Source: Gracilariopsis chorda (lineage: Eukaryota; Rhodophyta; Florideophyceae; Gracilariales; Gracilariaceae). Taken from it: a DNA stretch of 64,000 nucleotides. Under the pieces are notes generated by a model. It did not search any database. It had not been told where the DNA came from and saw only the letters and a program-made list of their open reading frames with translations. The first letter of the stretch is position 1. Each line of letters begins with the position of its first letter. The position numbers were made by a program, and so were the translations under genes. The stretch is from positions 342,953-406,952 of the forward strand of contig NBIV01000031.1 in assembly GCA_003194525.1 (NCBI GenBank). The letters run 5' to 3'. This document shows positions 43,310-52,950 of this stretch, one piece after another.

Positions 43310-44319
43310 CTATTGTCCTGAAGCATCAGTATCTTTCGCTTCGTCGGCTTTGAGCTTCTCTTCCAAAGCAAGAAGGGCTCGCTGGCGACGTCGTTCTGCG
43401 TCTCTGTCAGACGTCTTCGTCGCTGAGGGTTCAACGACGGGAAGACTCTCACTCTCCCCAGCGTTTTGCCATCTTCGCAGTACAGGGGACCAAATCAAAT
43501 ACGTTACACCGGCGATTGGAGTGATGATGGGGCGAATCGGATACGGAAAGAAAGCAGGGTACGCGAATGAATCAGAGGAGTCCCCAAAGCCCCCATCTTC
43601 CGTTTTTCTTAGGAATCGTAGATAGAACCACGCTACATGAGCTGCAAAAGCGGCAAAGCAAATGACTCCGAGCGGTGAGAGTTTCAGTAATGCCAATGCA
43701 ATTAACACCGTGATATAACAAAGCGGGAAGTATGTCGCTGAAACGCTCATGCCGCCGATGCTAACTGCGAATTCCGGATTCAGTTGCTTGAGTGCAATGA
43801 GCAGCGCAGCACAGAGGCCGCTTGTCGTTGCAATGGGCGTGAAGCTAGAGACGTGTGGAGTCAGTTTCTGGATTGCAATCAGGAATATTCGTCGGAAACT
43901 TACATATAAGTTCCTGCGCGCGTAACAACATAGGCTGCCAGCATGGCGACGCATGTGAAGCACGCCGCAGCAAAATTAACAATGAAAACATATCCGAAGA
44001 GCTGCCGAGCGCCCCACGGTGCAAAGCTATAGCGTGAAACGAGTAAAAGCAGTACCGTGTTGATTAAACTTCTTGCCGGATGCGACTCAAGATATGGCGC
44101 GGTTAAAACATTCCACACCTTTGATTGAGCTAAGGTTGCAGAAGGAAATAATGCAAAGTTTCGTAATAGCGGATCACGGAAAGCAGTCGGCGTGAGCAAG
44201 ACTGTTGTGAAACACGTTTGAGCTGCAAGAAATCTTATCAACTTTGTTGTTCCTGACGTTAACACGCTCCCTCCAGCCTGATCCCGCGTCAGTACTATGT
44301 CATGAAAAGGCTGAGACAA
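43310..44319 (-). CDS. TMEM115-like rhomboid-fold Golgi membrane protein
   Basis: Polytopic membrane protein of the TMEM115 family (DUF1751), a rhomboid-related Golgi protein without catalytic residues that is linked to retrograde transport. Two exons are proposed: 44319-43904 and 43844-43310, with a 59-base GTAAGT intron. The join keeps the frame and gives about 316 residues. Membrane segments are visible around FLAAQTCFTTVLLTPT, SLINTVLLLLVSRYSF and LFGYVFIVNFAAACFT, then after the intron SGLCAALLIALKQLNPEF, PLCYITVLIALALLKL and LGVICFAAFAAHVAWFYLRF. The KVWNVLTAPYLESH segment between the first two is typical. An upstream frame (44513-44339) could be a 5' exon joined through a 44-base GTAAGC intron; in that case MSQPFHDI is not the start. 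Confidence 0.75.
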
Positions 44320-44338
44320 ATGATAAATTCTCGCTTAC

Positions 44339-44513
44339 CGAATGAGGTTCCATATGTGCTGTAGCGCGCTCTTGCTTTGACCTTCGTGTGACAAAGGATG
44401 GAGATGTCGTATCTTTCGTCCTCCACGCCGTGCGCGAAGGGCTGCTGAAGTTGCAGGGTTACACCGAAGCATTCATTGACTTGCTGACAGATAACATGGA
44501 GATGCTCTGACAT
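44339..44513 (-). other. Possible 5' exon of the TMEM115-like gene or separate small gene
   Basis: A frame from ATG 44513 reads MSEHLHVICQQVNECF ... STYGTSFG and ends at a good GTAAGC donor (44338). A CATAG acceptor at 44295 would fuse it in frame to VLTRDQAGG of the next exon. Arguments against: TMEM115 proteins usually have a short N-terminus, and the intron would be only 44 bases. It could equally be a fragment of an unrelated gene. Confidence 0.35.
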
Positions 44514-44679
44514 CGTCGTTAGACACCCATAGCAAATCACACTGGACAACCTGTCCATCAGAGACGTGAATACAATTAAAGGTACGAGAATGTATTTCCT
44601 ATGAGTACTATAAGTCAGTCAGTTCACAACAGCACAAAAAAGGGGGGTATGGTAAATCAATAGTATGTCACATACGGCA

Positions 44680-44835
44680 CAATTTCAGCCAATCAGCGCC
44701 CGAGTTCCCGGGGATACGACTTTCGGTAAATCCTCCGATTCCTAATTTTTTTCCAATATATGCATTTCGGCCAATCAACACACCCATTCCTCAGATTTTA
44801 TGACACATCTACCTGTTTAAATATAAACCTCTCCT
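44680..44835 (+). promoter_or_regulatory. CCAAT/TATA promoter-like cluster
   Basis: Two CCAATCA boxes (AGCCAATCAGCGC near 44690 and GGCCAATCAACAC near 44770) are followed by TTTAAATATAAACC near 44816. Spacing is that of a eukaryotic promoter on the plus strand. No intact gene follows at the expected distance, only short frames and the broken tract from 45037. Confidence 0.4.
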
Positions 44836-45012
44836 CTTACTTTTTGCTTATTCGTTGATTTCAAACAGCAAGCATTGCATATTTGACGACCCCATTTCGG
44901 TGGCAATGAACGGCGTGGCAGTGACAACCTATAAATAAACAAAGGCTATATTCAGTGATTTGATGGGTGACAGCTTGCAAAATTCATCCATTCTGACTGT
45001 GAATCTGGGGAT

Positions 45013-45077
45013 ATGGCCTTGCCATGATGGCAGGACTTGCGCCCCAAATTGCCTTTCCCAGCCATCATGGCAAAGCC
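45013..45077. repeat. Inverted repeat around GCCATGATGGC
   Basis: Two arms, GGCCTTGCCATGATGGC (45013-45031 region) and GCCATCATGGCAAAGCC (45060-45077 region), are near-exact reverse complements separated by about 28 bases. They could form a hairpin in the leader of the transcript expected from the promoter-like cluster. Confidence 0.6.
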
Positions 45078-45840
45078 ATGCGTCTGCATAAGCATGCAAA
45101 CCAGCCGCTCTCCCCACCGCGCACCTTCAGCGCCCTTCCCACGCCCTGCGCCGCAGCCGCAGTTGCAACGGCCGGCCAGCGCACCCCTCGCCCCTGGCTG
45201 CGGCCGCTGTTGCTGTTGCTGTCGCTGTTCTTCGCGCCCCTGTCCGTCACCGCCGCCGCTGTCGCTTTTGCTGTCGCTGCTATTTCAGCCCGCGCCTGCA
45301 CTACCTCAACCGCCGCCGGCACTTCCTAAGCCGCTGTCTGCGCTACCCACCCAAGCGCAAAGTTCGCTGATCCGTTCTCCTGCTATGAGGACTGGGTTTG
45401 AGGGCGGTGCAAACACTGTTGATGGTTTGGAAAGGGCAGCTGTCGACTCCGTGATGATGATGAACGGAAATGAAAAGCGCCCTTTTCCGCCGGGCCCCAC
45501 GCACGAACCGTCACTGCACGAGGCCCTAGGCATCATGTAAACCGACGGCATGAACGGCATTCCACATCCAACTGTGTCAGCCACCAATGGTAGCAATGTT
45601 GAGCAACAGGGACACGTTCTTACAGGTGCATATGTGGTCTATACAGCTGGACAACCGACGAGAGTGACTCCCCACAAATGCCACGAGACTCTGTTAAGCG
45701 AAGGCGAGTTGTTGTGCACCATAACCCGTTTGTGTCTTAGGATCCCACGACTGGTGATACTACAAACTACGGCCATGTGCCGGCAGTACAGCGACAACAA
45801 CAACACAGCAGCCCCAATATCACAATGAAGATGAGATATC
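45037..45840 (+). pseudogene. GC-rich reading frame, possibly a broken gene
   Basis: A frame of 167 codons at 45037-45540 is rich in Pro/Ser/Ala and then more regular (MRTGFEGGANTVDGLERAAV...). After a TAA at 45538 the same phase continues with HPTVSATNGSNVEQQGHVLT to about 45830. No domain was recognised. It may be a host gene cut short by the repeat unit at 45.84-46.44 kb, or a chance open frame in GC-rich DNA. An alternative frame from 45024 has a hydrophobic stretch resembling a signal peptide. Confidence 0.3.
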
Positions 45841-45842
45841 TT

Positions 45843-46268
45843 TTATTTGTCCAAACGGGTATCAAGCATAGTGAGAAGGAGTGGAATAGGGCCGACGTTA
45901 GTCAGAAGACGACAGTTTGCAGAGAACACCGCACCATGAAGTAGCCCACGCACATAAAGATTCGGTGCCTGGGCAATGAGGTCATTTAGTACCACAGCAG
46001 CTTCTTCCCATTTCATTTCGCTTTCAGAAATTCTACGCAGTATCTCCTCCAATTCCAATAATAAGTCCTTAGACCAACCAAATCCTTTGACATAGGAAGC
46101 GAATTTATTAGTAGCGTCTGGTTCAGTAGCCGCCAGTGCCAGGTTATGCGTTTCTTCATGTTCTTTCGCCTCCATATCGATGAAAGGATAATATGGAATG
46201 GAATGACCTGACATACTGGAATCGTCAGTCCTGTTGCAAATGATGGCAGTGGTGGCAGGCTTGGACAT
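45843..46268 (-). CDS. Repeat-borne small gene, intact copy
   Basis: A 141-codon frame of unknown function. The N-terminus is Ser/Thr-rich with a SIPYYPFIDMEAKEHEE acidic run. The second half is helical and hydrophobic: LLLELEEILRRISESEMKWE, then APNLYVRGLLHGAVFSANCR and a PLLLTMLDTRLDK end. A broken relative lies at 17190-17620, and the upstream sequence is conserved between the two, so gene and promoter travel as one repeat unit. It sits immediately left of the giant element. It may be transposon cargo or a member of a host multicopy family. Confidence 0.5.
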   Translation of the reverse strand: MSKPATTAIICNRTDDSSMSGHSIPYYPFIDMEAKEHEETHNLALAATEPDATNKFASYVKGFGWSKDLLLELEEILRRISESEMKWEEAAVVLNDLIAQAPNLYVRGLLHGAVFSANCRLLTNVGPIPLLLTMLDTRLDK

Positions 46269-46289
46269 AGCGAGTTGGTTGACAAGAGG

Positions 46290-46440
46290 GTGCTGGAATC
46301 ATCTGCGGCGATCACTAGATATTATATAGACACAAAAATACCCTAAGCAGGACAGTGCCATTGCCAAGCTGGTTTTGCATGGCAGGAAAGTGTCCCATGA
46401 CAGGTTGTTATGGGTTATTATCTGGACCTAGTATTAATAA
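46290..46440 (-). promoter_or_regulatory. Conserved upstream block of repeat gene, copy 2
   Basis: The reverse complement contains the same ordered strings as 17044-17150, ending in TTGTGTCTATATAATAT about 50 bases before the ATG. The TATA-like box is conserved in both copies. Confidence 0.5.
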
Positions 46441-47034
46441 CTAGAGACTATGCGCACAGCCTAATTGCGTCGGTGTTTTCGGAATGCTAGTTTGACAATC
46501 AAAAGGGAAAGAATTGAAATGGACGGATATCGACTCTTAAAACCCACTTTTGAATGAATCAATTTCCATCAAAATATTTTCACACATTCAACACTGCTAG
46601 TTTTTTGAAAGTATAAACTAGTAAAGCACTTCACATTTCCAAGTTATTTCGGACCAAAAACCGAGTCCGGACTCCGCGAAGTGGATTCCAGACTCCACTA
46701 CTACATACCTTCACATGTGAACGTGAGATTGAAAATCTGACCGGACCACCGGAACTGCCCCTTCAAATAGAAGGATAGGATGCTCAGATAAATACATATA
46801 TAGGAAATACATTAGAGTTTACAAAACATGATAGCCCTCGCTATCCTTCACTCGTTGTCAGTGTCTGCGGCCTTGCATAGTATGCACCAGTCCACGAGCC
46901 AGCGCAAAACGCTCGGCATCACCTGCTCCACTTCATCCCCGTGCGCCATAATAATTACGCTCCCGCATTTCGCTCTCCAACAACCCCTTTGCTCCCCTTT
47001 CTCCTTCCAATCCTTCAACTCTCCTTCCCGCACC

Positions 47035-50000
47035 ATGTTCCCCTGTTGCTACCCTCGCTGCTCCTTCCACGGCCGCACCACATACTCTCTTCAGAGTCAC
47101 CAACGCAGGTGCCCCCATCGCCTCACCGCCAACAAGCGTTCCTCCTCCACAGCCACCGCTCCAGTTCAGTTCCCTCCCAGGACCAAGAAGCGAAAATCCG
47201 TTCCCAACCTCTCCATCAATTCTCCTCCCCTTCCCTCTCACCGTCCTTCCGACAACGTCCCCCTCGCCGATGATGATCCATATGAACTTCAACAGGCTTC
47301 CCTCTCTCTTCAAACCCAAGACGCTTACCATATCGCAAGTCACGCCATCGGCTCCGTCTCCTCCTCAAACCCCCTTCTCCCGCCCCCTTCTCGTTCCCCT
47401 TCCCCTCTCGCCGACAACCCTCATCTCGAACAACTCGTCCTCTACATCTCCTCCATCGCATCCTCCGTCAGCACCCGCAAAGCAGACGAGCTCATCTCCA
47501 TCCTCAACCATCCAGACTTCTCCAAGTCCTCCTTCCAGACCTCCATCTCCTCCGCCAGGCAGTGCCTCGCACTGCAAGAGGACCTCTTCAAGCAACGCAT
47601 CAGCTCCAACGGCTTCATCCCTTCCACCATCACAGACAAGCGCAACACCTTCTCCGCAACCCTCTTCCAGAAACGTGCCATCGACGTCCTCAAGCAACAA
47701 CTCGCACTCGCACACCTCAACAACACCTTCTTCCAGCCGGTATCTCAATCTTCCTCATCTTCTTCGTCTTCTGGTCACCCGGCTTTCGCACATCCCATGG
47801 CTGCAGCCCTCGGAAAGAAAGTCGTCCCAGCCATCAAACAGGAAATTATGCAGTCCCCCGTCGATGACATCGTCTGGCACACCCCCCAGGAAACCGGTAT
47901 CGAATCATTCATCGGCCTCGTCCAGCTCTACTCGGACAAGTCCGCAACCTCCCTGAAAAGCTCCTCCGTCAATTCCTACCCCCTCCACGTCACGTTTCTC
48001 AACTTCTCCGATGCCCTCCGCCGAAAGTGTATATCCGAAAATCTCACACTCCTCGGATACCTTCCAACCTCCTTCTCCCCGTTTACCGCCTTCGACGACG
48101 GCGGCGACTACGTCCCGAAATCATCCTCCAACATCCCACGCGAGACCAAAATGAACCTCATTCAGCGCGCCATCTCTACCATCCTCAACCCACTCCTCAC
48201 CTCTGCGCTCCCAGGATTCTCCTTCCGTGACGCTCACGGTGTCCTCCGCCACTGCCACCCCATCCTCGCCAGCTATTGCGCAGACATCCCCGAAGCAAAG
48301 GACATCCTCGCCATCTCCCACGGAACACGGCCGCAGCACCCTTGCCCGAGATGCACCGTCCCTCGGGAACACCTCTTCCTCAATACAGATCCCATCCCCT
48401 TCCGCACACAACTCCAAACTCGAACCAATCGCAGACAGCACACCTGCCTTCTCCGCGAATCCGAGGAAGCGCAACTCGCCCGGAAACCAAAAGTGGCACG
48501 CACCAAAAAAGAAGAGGCAGCAACAGCACTTCATTCTCTCTCCCTCGCAAAGTACACTTCTCTCTTCGAATCATACCCCATCTTCAACATCACTCCGCTT
48601 CTCTCTTCTTACAACATCTTCGCCTTCGAGCCACTGCATAACTTCCACCTCGGCGTCTCTAAACTCATCAAAGCCACCGCAATCGAACGTCTCCGATCCG
48701 ATTCCCTCTTCTCCATTGTCGGTCCCAGCAAATCCAAGAGATCCTTCCAATCCATCCGCACCTCCATCCTCAAACACTCCAACTCCATTCTTGCGGCCAT
48801 CGAAAAAGATTCCCCTGCAACTGGACTCCACATAGACTTCTCCACCTCCGACAACGCTCAAGCTCTTAACGGCTTCTTCACCACAGAAGGACTCCGTGGA
48901 ATGCTCGAAGCAAAAGATTACCGCGCACTCGACATGGTATTCCCCTTCATCGGAGCATTCTTCGACAGATGCTGCAACGAAATCGACTCCTCCCCAATCA
49001 CTTCCGTCTTCACCAAGTACACAGATCTCGTTCTCTACGCCATGCGATACAACTCCACTTCCGAATGGACCGAAGACTCTCTCAAATCACTCGAACGACA
49101 GATCACATCCTTCAAACTCACAGCCACCACCGTCCTCGGACCCTACCACTCTTCGCACCTCGGTACCCTCAAGTTCCATCTCCTCGATCACATCGTCGAC
49201 GACATACGTAGATACGGAGGTCTGCACTTCAACGACGCAGGCATATTCGAACATGCCCACGTCCTCTTCAAATCTCACTACTCCAAGACATCCAAACGAA
49301 GAGCCACTGCCCACAACGAAACCATCCGCGCTATAGACCGCTCCACCGCCATCAAGGATTGGAATCCACTCTCAGCAGAACCCTCTATTGCTTCTCATCC
49401 TCCATCAAAAACTCCAACCGAACCCCGAAAACCATGCTTTGTACGCGACGGAAAACAAATCTCATTCTACGACATCTTCACTGCTGCAAAGTACCTCGGA
49501 TCCAATCCAAACGCTTCTCCAAAACTTCTTCAAGAACTCTTCTCCGCAGACACTCTCTCCATCATCTCACAACTCGGTCACACGGCTCTCCATTCGTTTA
49601 TCTCTCTCTCAATCGAATACCTCAACCTCGACCTCTCCACGAAACAACTACGTCAAACTCGTCTCACCATCCTCAACTCAGGATACGTCGTCGGCGGCTA
49701 CACTCCCACCCTCGACAATTACAACCCCGAACAAAACGAACTCATGCTTCAAGAACCTCCTGTCTCTCTCCTTCAGCGCATCTTCGCCGTTCAATCCTTC
49801 GGACCCTCGAAGTCTGCAAAATTCTCCCACATCCTCGTGGCGGGCACAAACTCCTCCTCTTCATCCAAACCCATCGTATGGGTCTCCAAGCTCATCGCCC
49901 TCGTTCGCTTCACAGTACCTTCTGCTTCCTCAACTTTCCCCACCTCGACCACAGAGGAATTTTCATTTGTACAATTTCTCGAAGTCGTACCACCTCGCGA

Positions 50001-50298
50001 CCAAGTAGATATAACCCTCAACTGTGTATCCCTTCGATGGTCAACCGATGACGAACACAACCACACCACAAATCCCGTTCCCATCTCCAAACCATCCACA
50101 GACGATAACGTTTCCCCTTGGTTCGGACTCGTTCCTTCAACTTCCATTCTCGGTGCAGTGCACGTCGTGCGTCAAAACTACCCCGTCCCACCCTTCACGT
50201 CTCGACTTCACTGGCGTTTCCATCGTTTCTACATTAACCGCTTCTATCGCGACACCGCTTCAAAGCCCTACAACCCCCATTCCACTACCCCTCCATAA
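47035..50298 (+). CDS. Plavaka-type transposase with N-terminal zinc finger (gene A)
   Basis: About 1087 residues, intronless and uninterrupted. The start at ATG 47035 begins directly with a Cys/His finger (CCYPRCSFHGRTTYSLQSHQ, then RCPH), as in fungal Plavaka transposases; the frame upstream to 46828 lacks such sense. The diagnostic core lies at about residues 295-345 (LVQLYSDKSATSLKSS, YPLHVTFLNFSDALRRK, LTLLGYLPTSF). A ADIPEAKDILAISHG block and CPRCTVPREHL follow at about 435. Later segments also fit: YNIFAFEPLHNFHLGVSKLI, and a helical region with LGTLKFHLLDHIVDDIRRYG and GIFEHAHVLFKSHYSKTSKR. Other CACTA-like transposases are the alternative. The mRNA is strikingly C/T-rich. It converges on gene B with a 64-base gap. 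Confidence 0.75.
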   Translation: MFPCCYPRCSFHGRTTYSLQSHQRRCPHRLTANKRSSSTATAPVQFPPRTKKRKSVPNLSINSPPLPSHRPSDNVPLADDDPYELQQASLSLQTQDAYHIASHAIGSVSSSNPLLPPPSRSPSPLADNPHLEQLVLYISSIASSVSTRKADELISILNHPDFSKSSFQTSISSARQCLALQEDLFKQRISSNGFIPSTITDKRNTFSATLFQKRAIDVLKQQLALAHLNNTFFQPVSQSSSSSSSSGHPAFAHPMAAALGKKVVPAIKQEIMQSPVDDIVWHTPQETGIESFIGLVQLYSDKSATSLKSSSVNSYPLHVTFLNFSDALRRKCISENLTLLGYLPTSFSPFTAFDDGGDYVPKSSSNIPRETKMNLIQRAISTILNPLLTSALPGFSFRDAHGVLRHCHPILASYCADIPEAKDILAISHGTRPQHPCPRCTVPREHLFLNTDPIPFRTQLQTRTNRRQHTCLLRESEEAQLARKPKVARTKKEEAATALHSLSLAKYTSLFESYPIFNITPLLSSYNIFAFEPLHNFHLGVSKLIKATAIERLRSDSLFSIVGPSKSKRSFQSIRTSILKHSNSILAAIEKDSPATGLHIDFSTSDNAQALNGFFTTEGLRGMLEAKDYRALDMVFPFIGAFFDRCCNEIDSSPITSVFTKYTDLVLYAMRYNSTSEWTEDSLKSLERQITSFKLTATTVLGPYHSSHLGTLKFHLLDHIVDDIRRYGGLHFNDAGIFEHAHVLFKSHYSKTSKRRATAHNETIRAIDRSTAIKDWNPLSAEPSIASHPPSKTPTEPRKPCFVRDGKQISFYDIFTAAKYLGSNPNASPKLLQELFSADTLSIISQLGHTALHSFISLSIEYLNLDLSTKQLRQTRLTILNSGYVVGGYTPTLDNYNPEQNELMLQEPPVSLLQRIFAVQSFGPSKSAKFSHILVAGTNSSSSSKPIVWVSKLIALVRFTVPSASSTFPTSTTEEFSFVQFLEVVPPRDQVDITLNCVSLRWSTDDEHNHTTNPVPISKPSTDDNVSPWFGLVPSTSILGAVHVVRQNYPVPPFTSRLHWRFHRFYINRFYRDTASKPYNPHSTTPP

Positions 50299-50362
50299 AC
50301 TATCCGTTCCACTTGAACAACTACTCGCCTCCCTCAACACCCTCCATTTCACCGTAGAGCTC

Positions 50363-52690
50363 TTACCTTGAACCATTCCTCCCATTCCCTCCGTTCTCAT
50401 TCTGCAACCTCTTCATCCACACATCCTCCGGCCGACAAGCAGCAACATAACAGTCAAGCACCCCTCCAAGTCGTTTCGTCAGGTGCTCCACGAAGTACTC
50501 ATCCCTCATTGCCAAGTAGATCTCCCGCTTCGAAGGTATCCAAAGCGCAACCGTCGCTTTCCTATTCTCATTCCCTGCTATGCGACGCGGATCCCCCTCG
50601 TCGAACCCTTCATTCTCCAATTCCTCATGGTGCCGTTCCCTCACTCTCTCCCATGCCACCCCAATTATGTTCTCCAGAGCAAGCGGGAGATACTCACCAA
50701 ACAACTTTGAAAACAATAACTGCCGTTTTCCTCCACGGCCCACATTCGTGTCCAACGCAGTCAAAACACATCCGATCCAAGCATCCAAGCGTGCCAAATG
50801 CATCACAGTTCCATCCACATAATCTGTCTTCCCTTCGCCTCCCGGTACCACCTCATATCCCATAAACTCTGCCAGCACTTCTACCGCAGCTCCGTTCTTA
50901 AAGTACATGTCCTCCCCACCAAAGTCCCTTAACCTTCGAGCAACTTGAAATCCAGAATATGTAAGATCGTCAATCGCACTCATTCTCCATGCACATAAGA
51001 TTCGGCTCTTCTCTACCTCCTTTCCCATTAACTTGCTTCTCGCTTCCTCTAACTGCTTCTTCAATTCCACATCAAGCTCCGTCCCCTCCTGAGGTCTCAC
51101 ACGTCTTGCTATCAAGTCATACCCAAGTAGCGAAAACAACTTTTCCCGTGCCGCCCGCTTCCGAACCCCAATCACATCGCTCAACGTTTGCTTCATACGC
51201 TGCCTCAAACACCTGTCCCGAGCTACGTCCTGCATACACTGAATCTTCTTACCCGCTTGTCGAATCGACTCCCATCTATGCCCTTCAATCTCAACACCAA
51301 TCAAATACTTCAAAAGTTCATTGCTTCCTCCTCGCAAACTCGGTGTATACGCCCTCATCTCCGATACGATCTCAAAGGGACACCGAGGAACAATTTCGTT
51401 CCCTCCCACTACGAATACACTCGACTCCGTCCCTTTCCCTAAGATCTCACACCGGTTCGTCCAGTTCCTCTCCATTCGATCCGTAGTAAAACAAAGCTCC
51501 GACACTTCCAACTTTGCGTAATACAATATCCTATCATACACTACCCTAGCAAATCCATAAAAGCTCTCGTCCACATCAACCACATACTTTTTACGCCTCG
51601 TCAAATCAGTGTCTCCCCCTTCAGCTCTTCTTCTCTCCGCACTCCTTACCTTTATCCCTTCCCTCAAACTGTCAATCAGCATGTTCTTCTCGATCATTTC
51701 TTCCCTCATCCTCTTCAGTTCCTCCTGTGTCAGCTTCAAAGATATCTTTAAAGTAGTATGGTCCTCCTTAAGGCTTCCAAGTTCTCCCTTTAGCGAATTC
51801 ACCTTCTGAACCAATGTAGGTCTAGACAACACACCGATCTCATCATCATCAAGGTCCTTCACAACATCGGTACTCACCACTTGCTCATCACGGGGTGACT
51901 TATTCACATTCTCTTCCGCCTCCAATCCCATTTCGAAAGATCGGTCAAATGATACCGAAATTCTTCGCCTTCTCTCCCGCATTCCTTCCGGTGTACGCAG
52001 CGCATTGCGTCCGCTTTCTTTCTCTACGTCAGGGACGATGTCCATATTCCTCGATCGGATGGGAGTGCCACCATTTCCATCTTGATCTCTCGTGGCCTCA
52101 TTCTCATGAAATACATTAGAACACCGCCCGTGCTTCTCACGTGCACTTCCTTCGGTACACCTCCCCTTCGTAATCTCATCTTCGCGCTCTCCTTCGCTCT
52201 CAGGCAAATAAACATTCACCTCTTCTTGCGCGCGCTCTTGATTACCACTGGGAGCTCCACGTCGCTTGGAATTACGACACTCCTGCACCTCCTTTCCACA
52301 CGACAAGACCTTCCTCACTCCTGAGCCTTCAGCGCGTGCCTGCTCGGAAACACCATCTCCCTCCACTCCGCTCCTGTCGTGTTTCGCAGCTTCCTCGTTG
52401 GATCTCCGCTTCATCCGTTGCACGCGCCTTGGTTCCTTGCCAGACCGCGCCTCTCGGGAGAGCTCCGGCCTCAAATTATCGTTTATCGTGCGATCCGATG
52501 CGCCACTTGGGTTTGAACCCCCTGTCCCTCCTTTTCTCCCGGACAAACCGCTCCTCGGAACGCGGGTAGCTCCTACCTGAGGTCCTTTCGTGCCACTCGG
52601 ACTTCGTTCCTCCACACCCCTCCGTCGCGTTTTCGGTGCATTCGTCGCGCCTTCCCTCCCGGCGCTTCTCTTCTTCCCCTTCACGGGCAT
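50363..52690 (-). CDS. Coiled-coil protein of unknown function (gene B)
   Basis: About 775 residues, uninterrupted, start at ATG 52690 (MPVKGKKRSAGREG). Residues 1-280 are very basic and disordered (Arg, Glu, Lys, Gly), suggesting nucleic-acid binding or a nuclear address. A coiled coil spans roughly residues 290-350 (LVQKVNSLKGELGSLKEDHT, then LTQEELKRMREEMIEKNM). The C-terminal 420 residues are a compact, mostly helical region (ESFYGFARVVYDRILYYAKL, HLARLDAWIGCVLTALDTNV, KRQLLFSKLFGEYLPLALEN) with no recognised family. It is intact like gene A and lies tail to tail with it. Such position and preservation suggest a second protein needed by the element, but no function can be named. Confidence 0.6.
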   Translation of the reverse strand: MPVKGKKRSAGREGATNAPKTRRRGVEERSPSGTKGPQVGATRVPRSGLSGRKGGTGGSNPSGASDRTINDNLRPELSREARSGKEPRRVQRMKRRSNEEAAKHDRSGVEGDGVSEQARAEGSGVRKVLSCGKEVQECRNSKRRGAPSGNQERAQEEVNVYLPESEGEREDEITKGRCTEGSAREKHGRCSNVFHENEATRDQDGNGGTPIRSRNMDIVPDVEKESGRNALRTPEGMRERRRRISVSFDRSFEMGLEAEENVNKSPRDEQVVSTDVVKDLDDDEIGVLSRPTLVQKVNSLKGELGSLKEDHTTLKISLKLTQEELKRMREEMIEKNMLIDSLREGIKVRSAERRRAEGGDTDLTRRKKYVVDVDESFYGFARVVYDRILYYAKLEVSELCFTTDRMERNWTNRCEILGKGTESSVFVVGGNEIVPRCPFEIVSEMRAYTPSLRGGSNELLKYLIGVEIEGHRWESIRQAGKKIQCMQDVARDRCLRQRMKQTLSDVIGVRKRAAREKLFSLLGYDLIARRVRPQEGTELDVELKKQLEEARSKLMGKEVEKSRILCAWRMSAIDDLTYSGFQVARRLRDFGGEDMYFKNGAAVEVLAEFMGYEVVPGGEGKTDYVDGTVMHLARLDAWIGCVLTALDTNVGRGGKRQLLFSKLFGEYLPLALENIIGVAWERVRERHHEELENEGFDEGDPRRIAGNENRKATVALWIPSKREIYLAMRDEYFVEHLTKRLGGVLDCYVAACRPEDVWMKRLQNENGGNGRNGSR

Positions 52691-52950
52691 AGCTGTTAGA
52701 TAATGTCGCGTGCTTGTGGCGGGGAAACACCGCGGCCCTAAAACGACGTGTGCCGAGCAGGAAGAACTCACGAAAAGCCACGAAGGGTTTTTGGCATTAG
52801 TTCCACCTCTCTGAAAACATGAAAAAAATTACCCTGATGTTCCTACCACTCGTTAACCGAATGGGTACCCTGACATATCGCCCCCCCATCAAGGACTTTT
52901 TCACTAAAGTAGCTATGTGGTTTACAAACTCGGTTTCTTTAGTATATAAG

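Noticed and set aside
46594-46640. CACTGCTAG... as the definite left terminal repeat of the giant element
   Set aside because: No inverted partner found within the window, so it remains only a candidate.
46828-47034. Upstream extension of the transposase frame as part of the protein
   Set aside because: No transposase features; the zinc finger begins right after the ATG at 47035, a sensible N-terminus.
47270-50051. Long Ser/Pro-rich frames overlapping gene A on both strands
   Set aside because: They arise from the C/T-rich composition of gene A and lack any domain.
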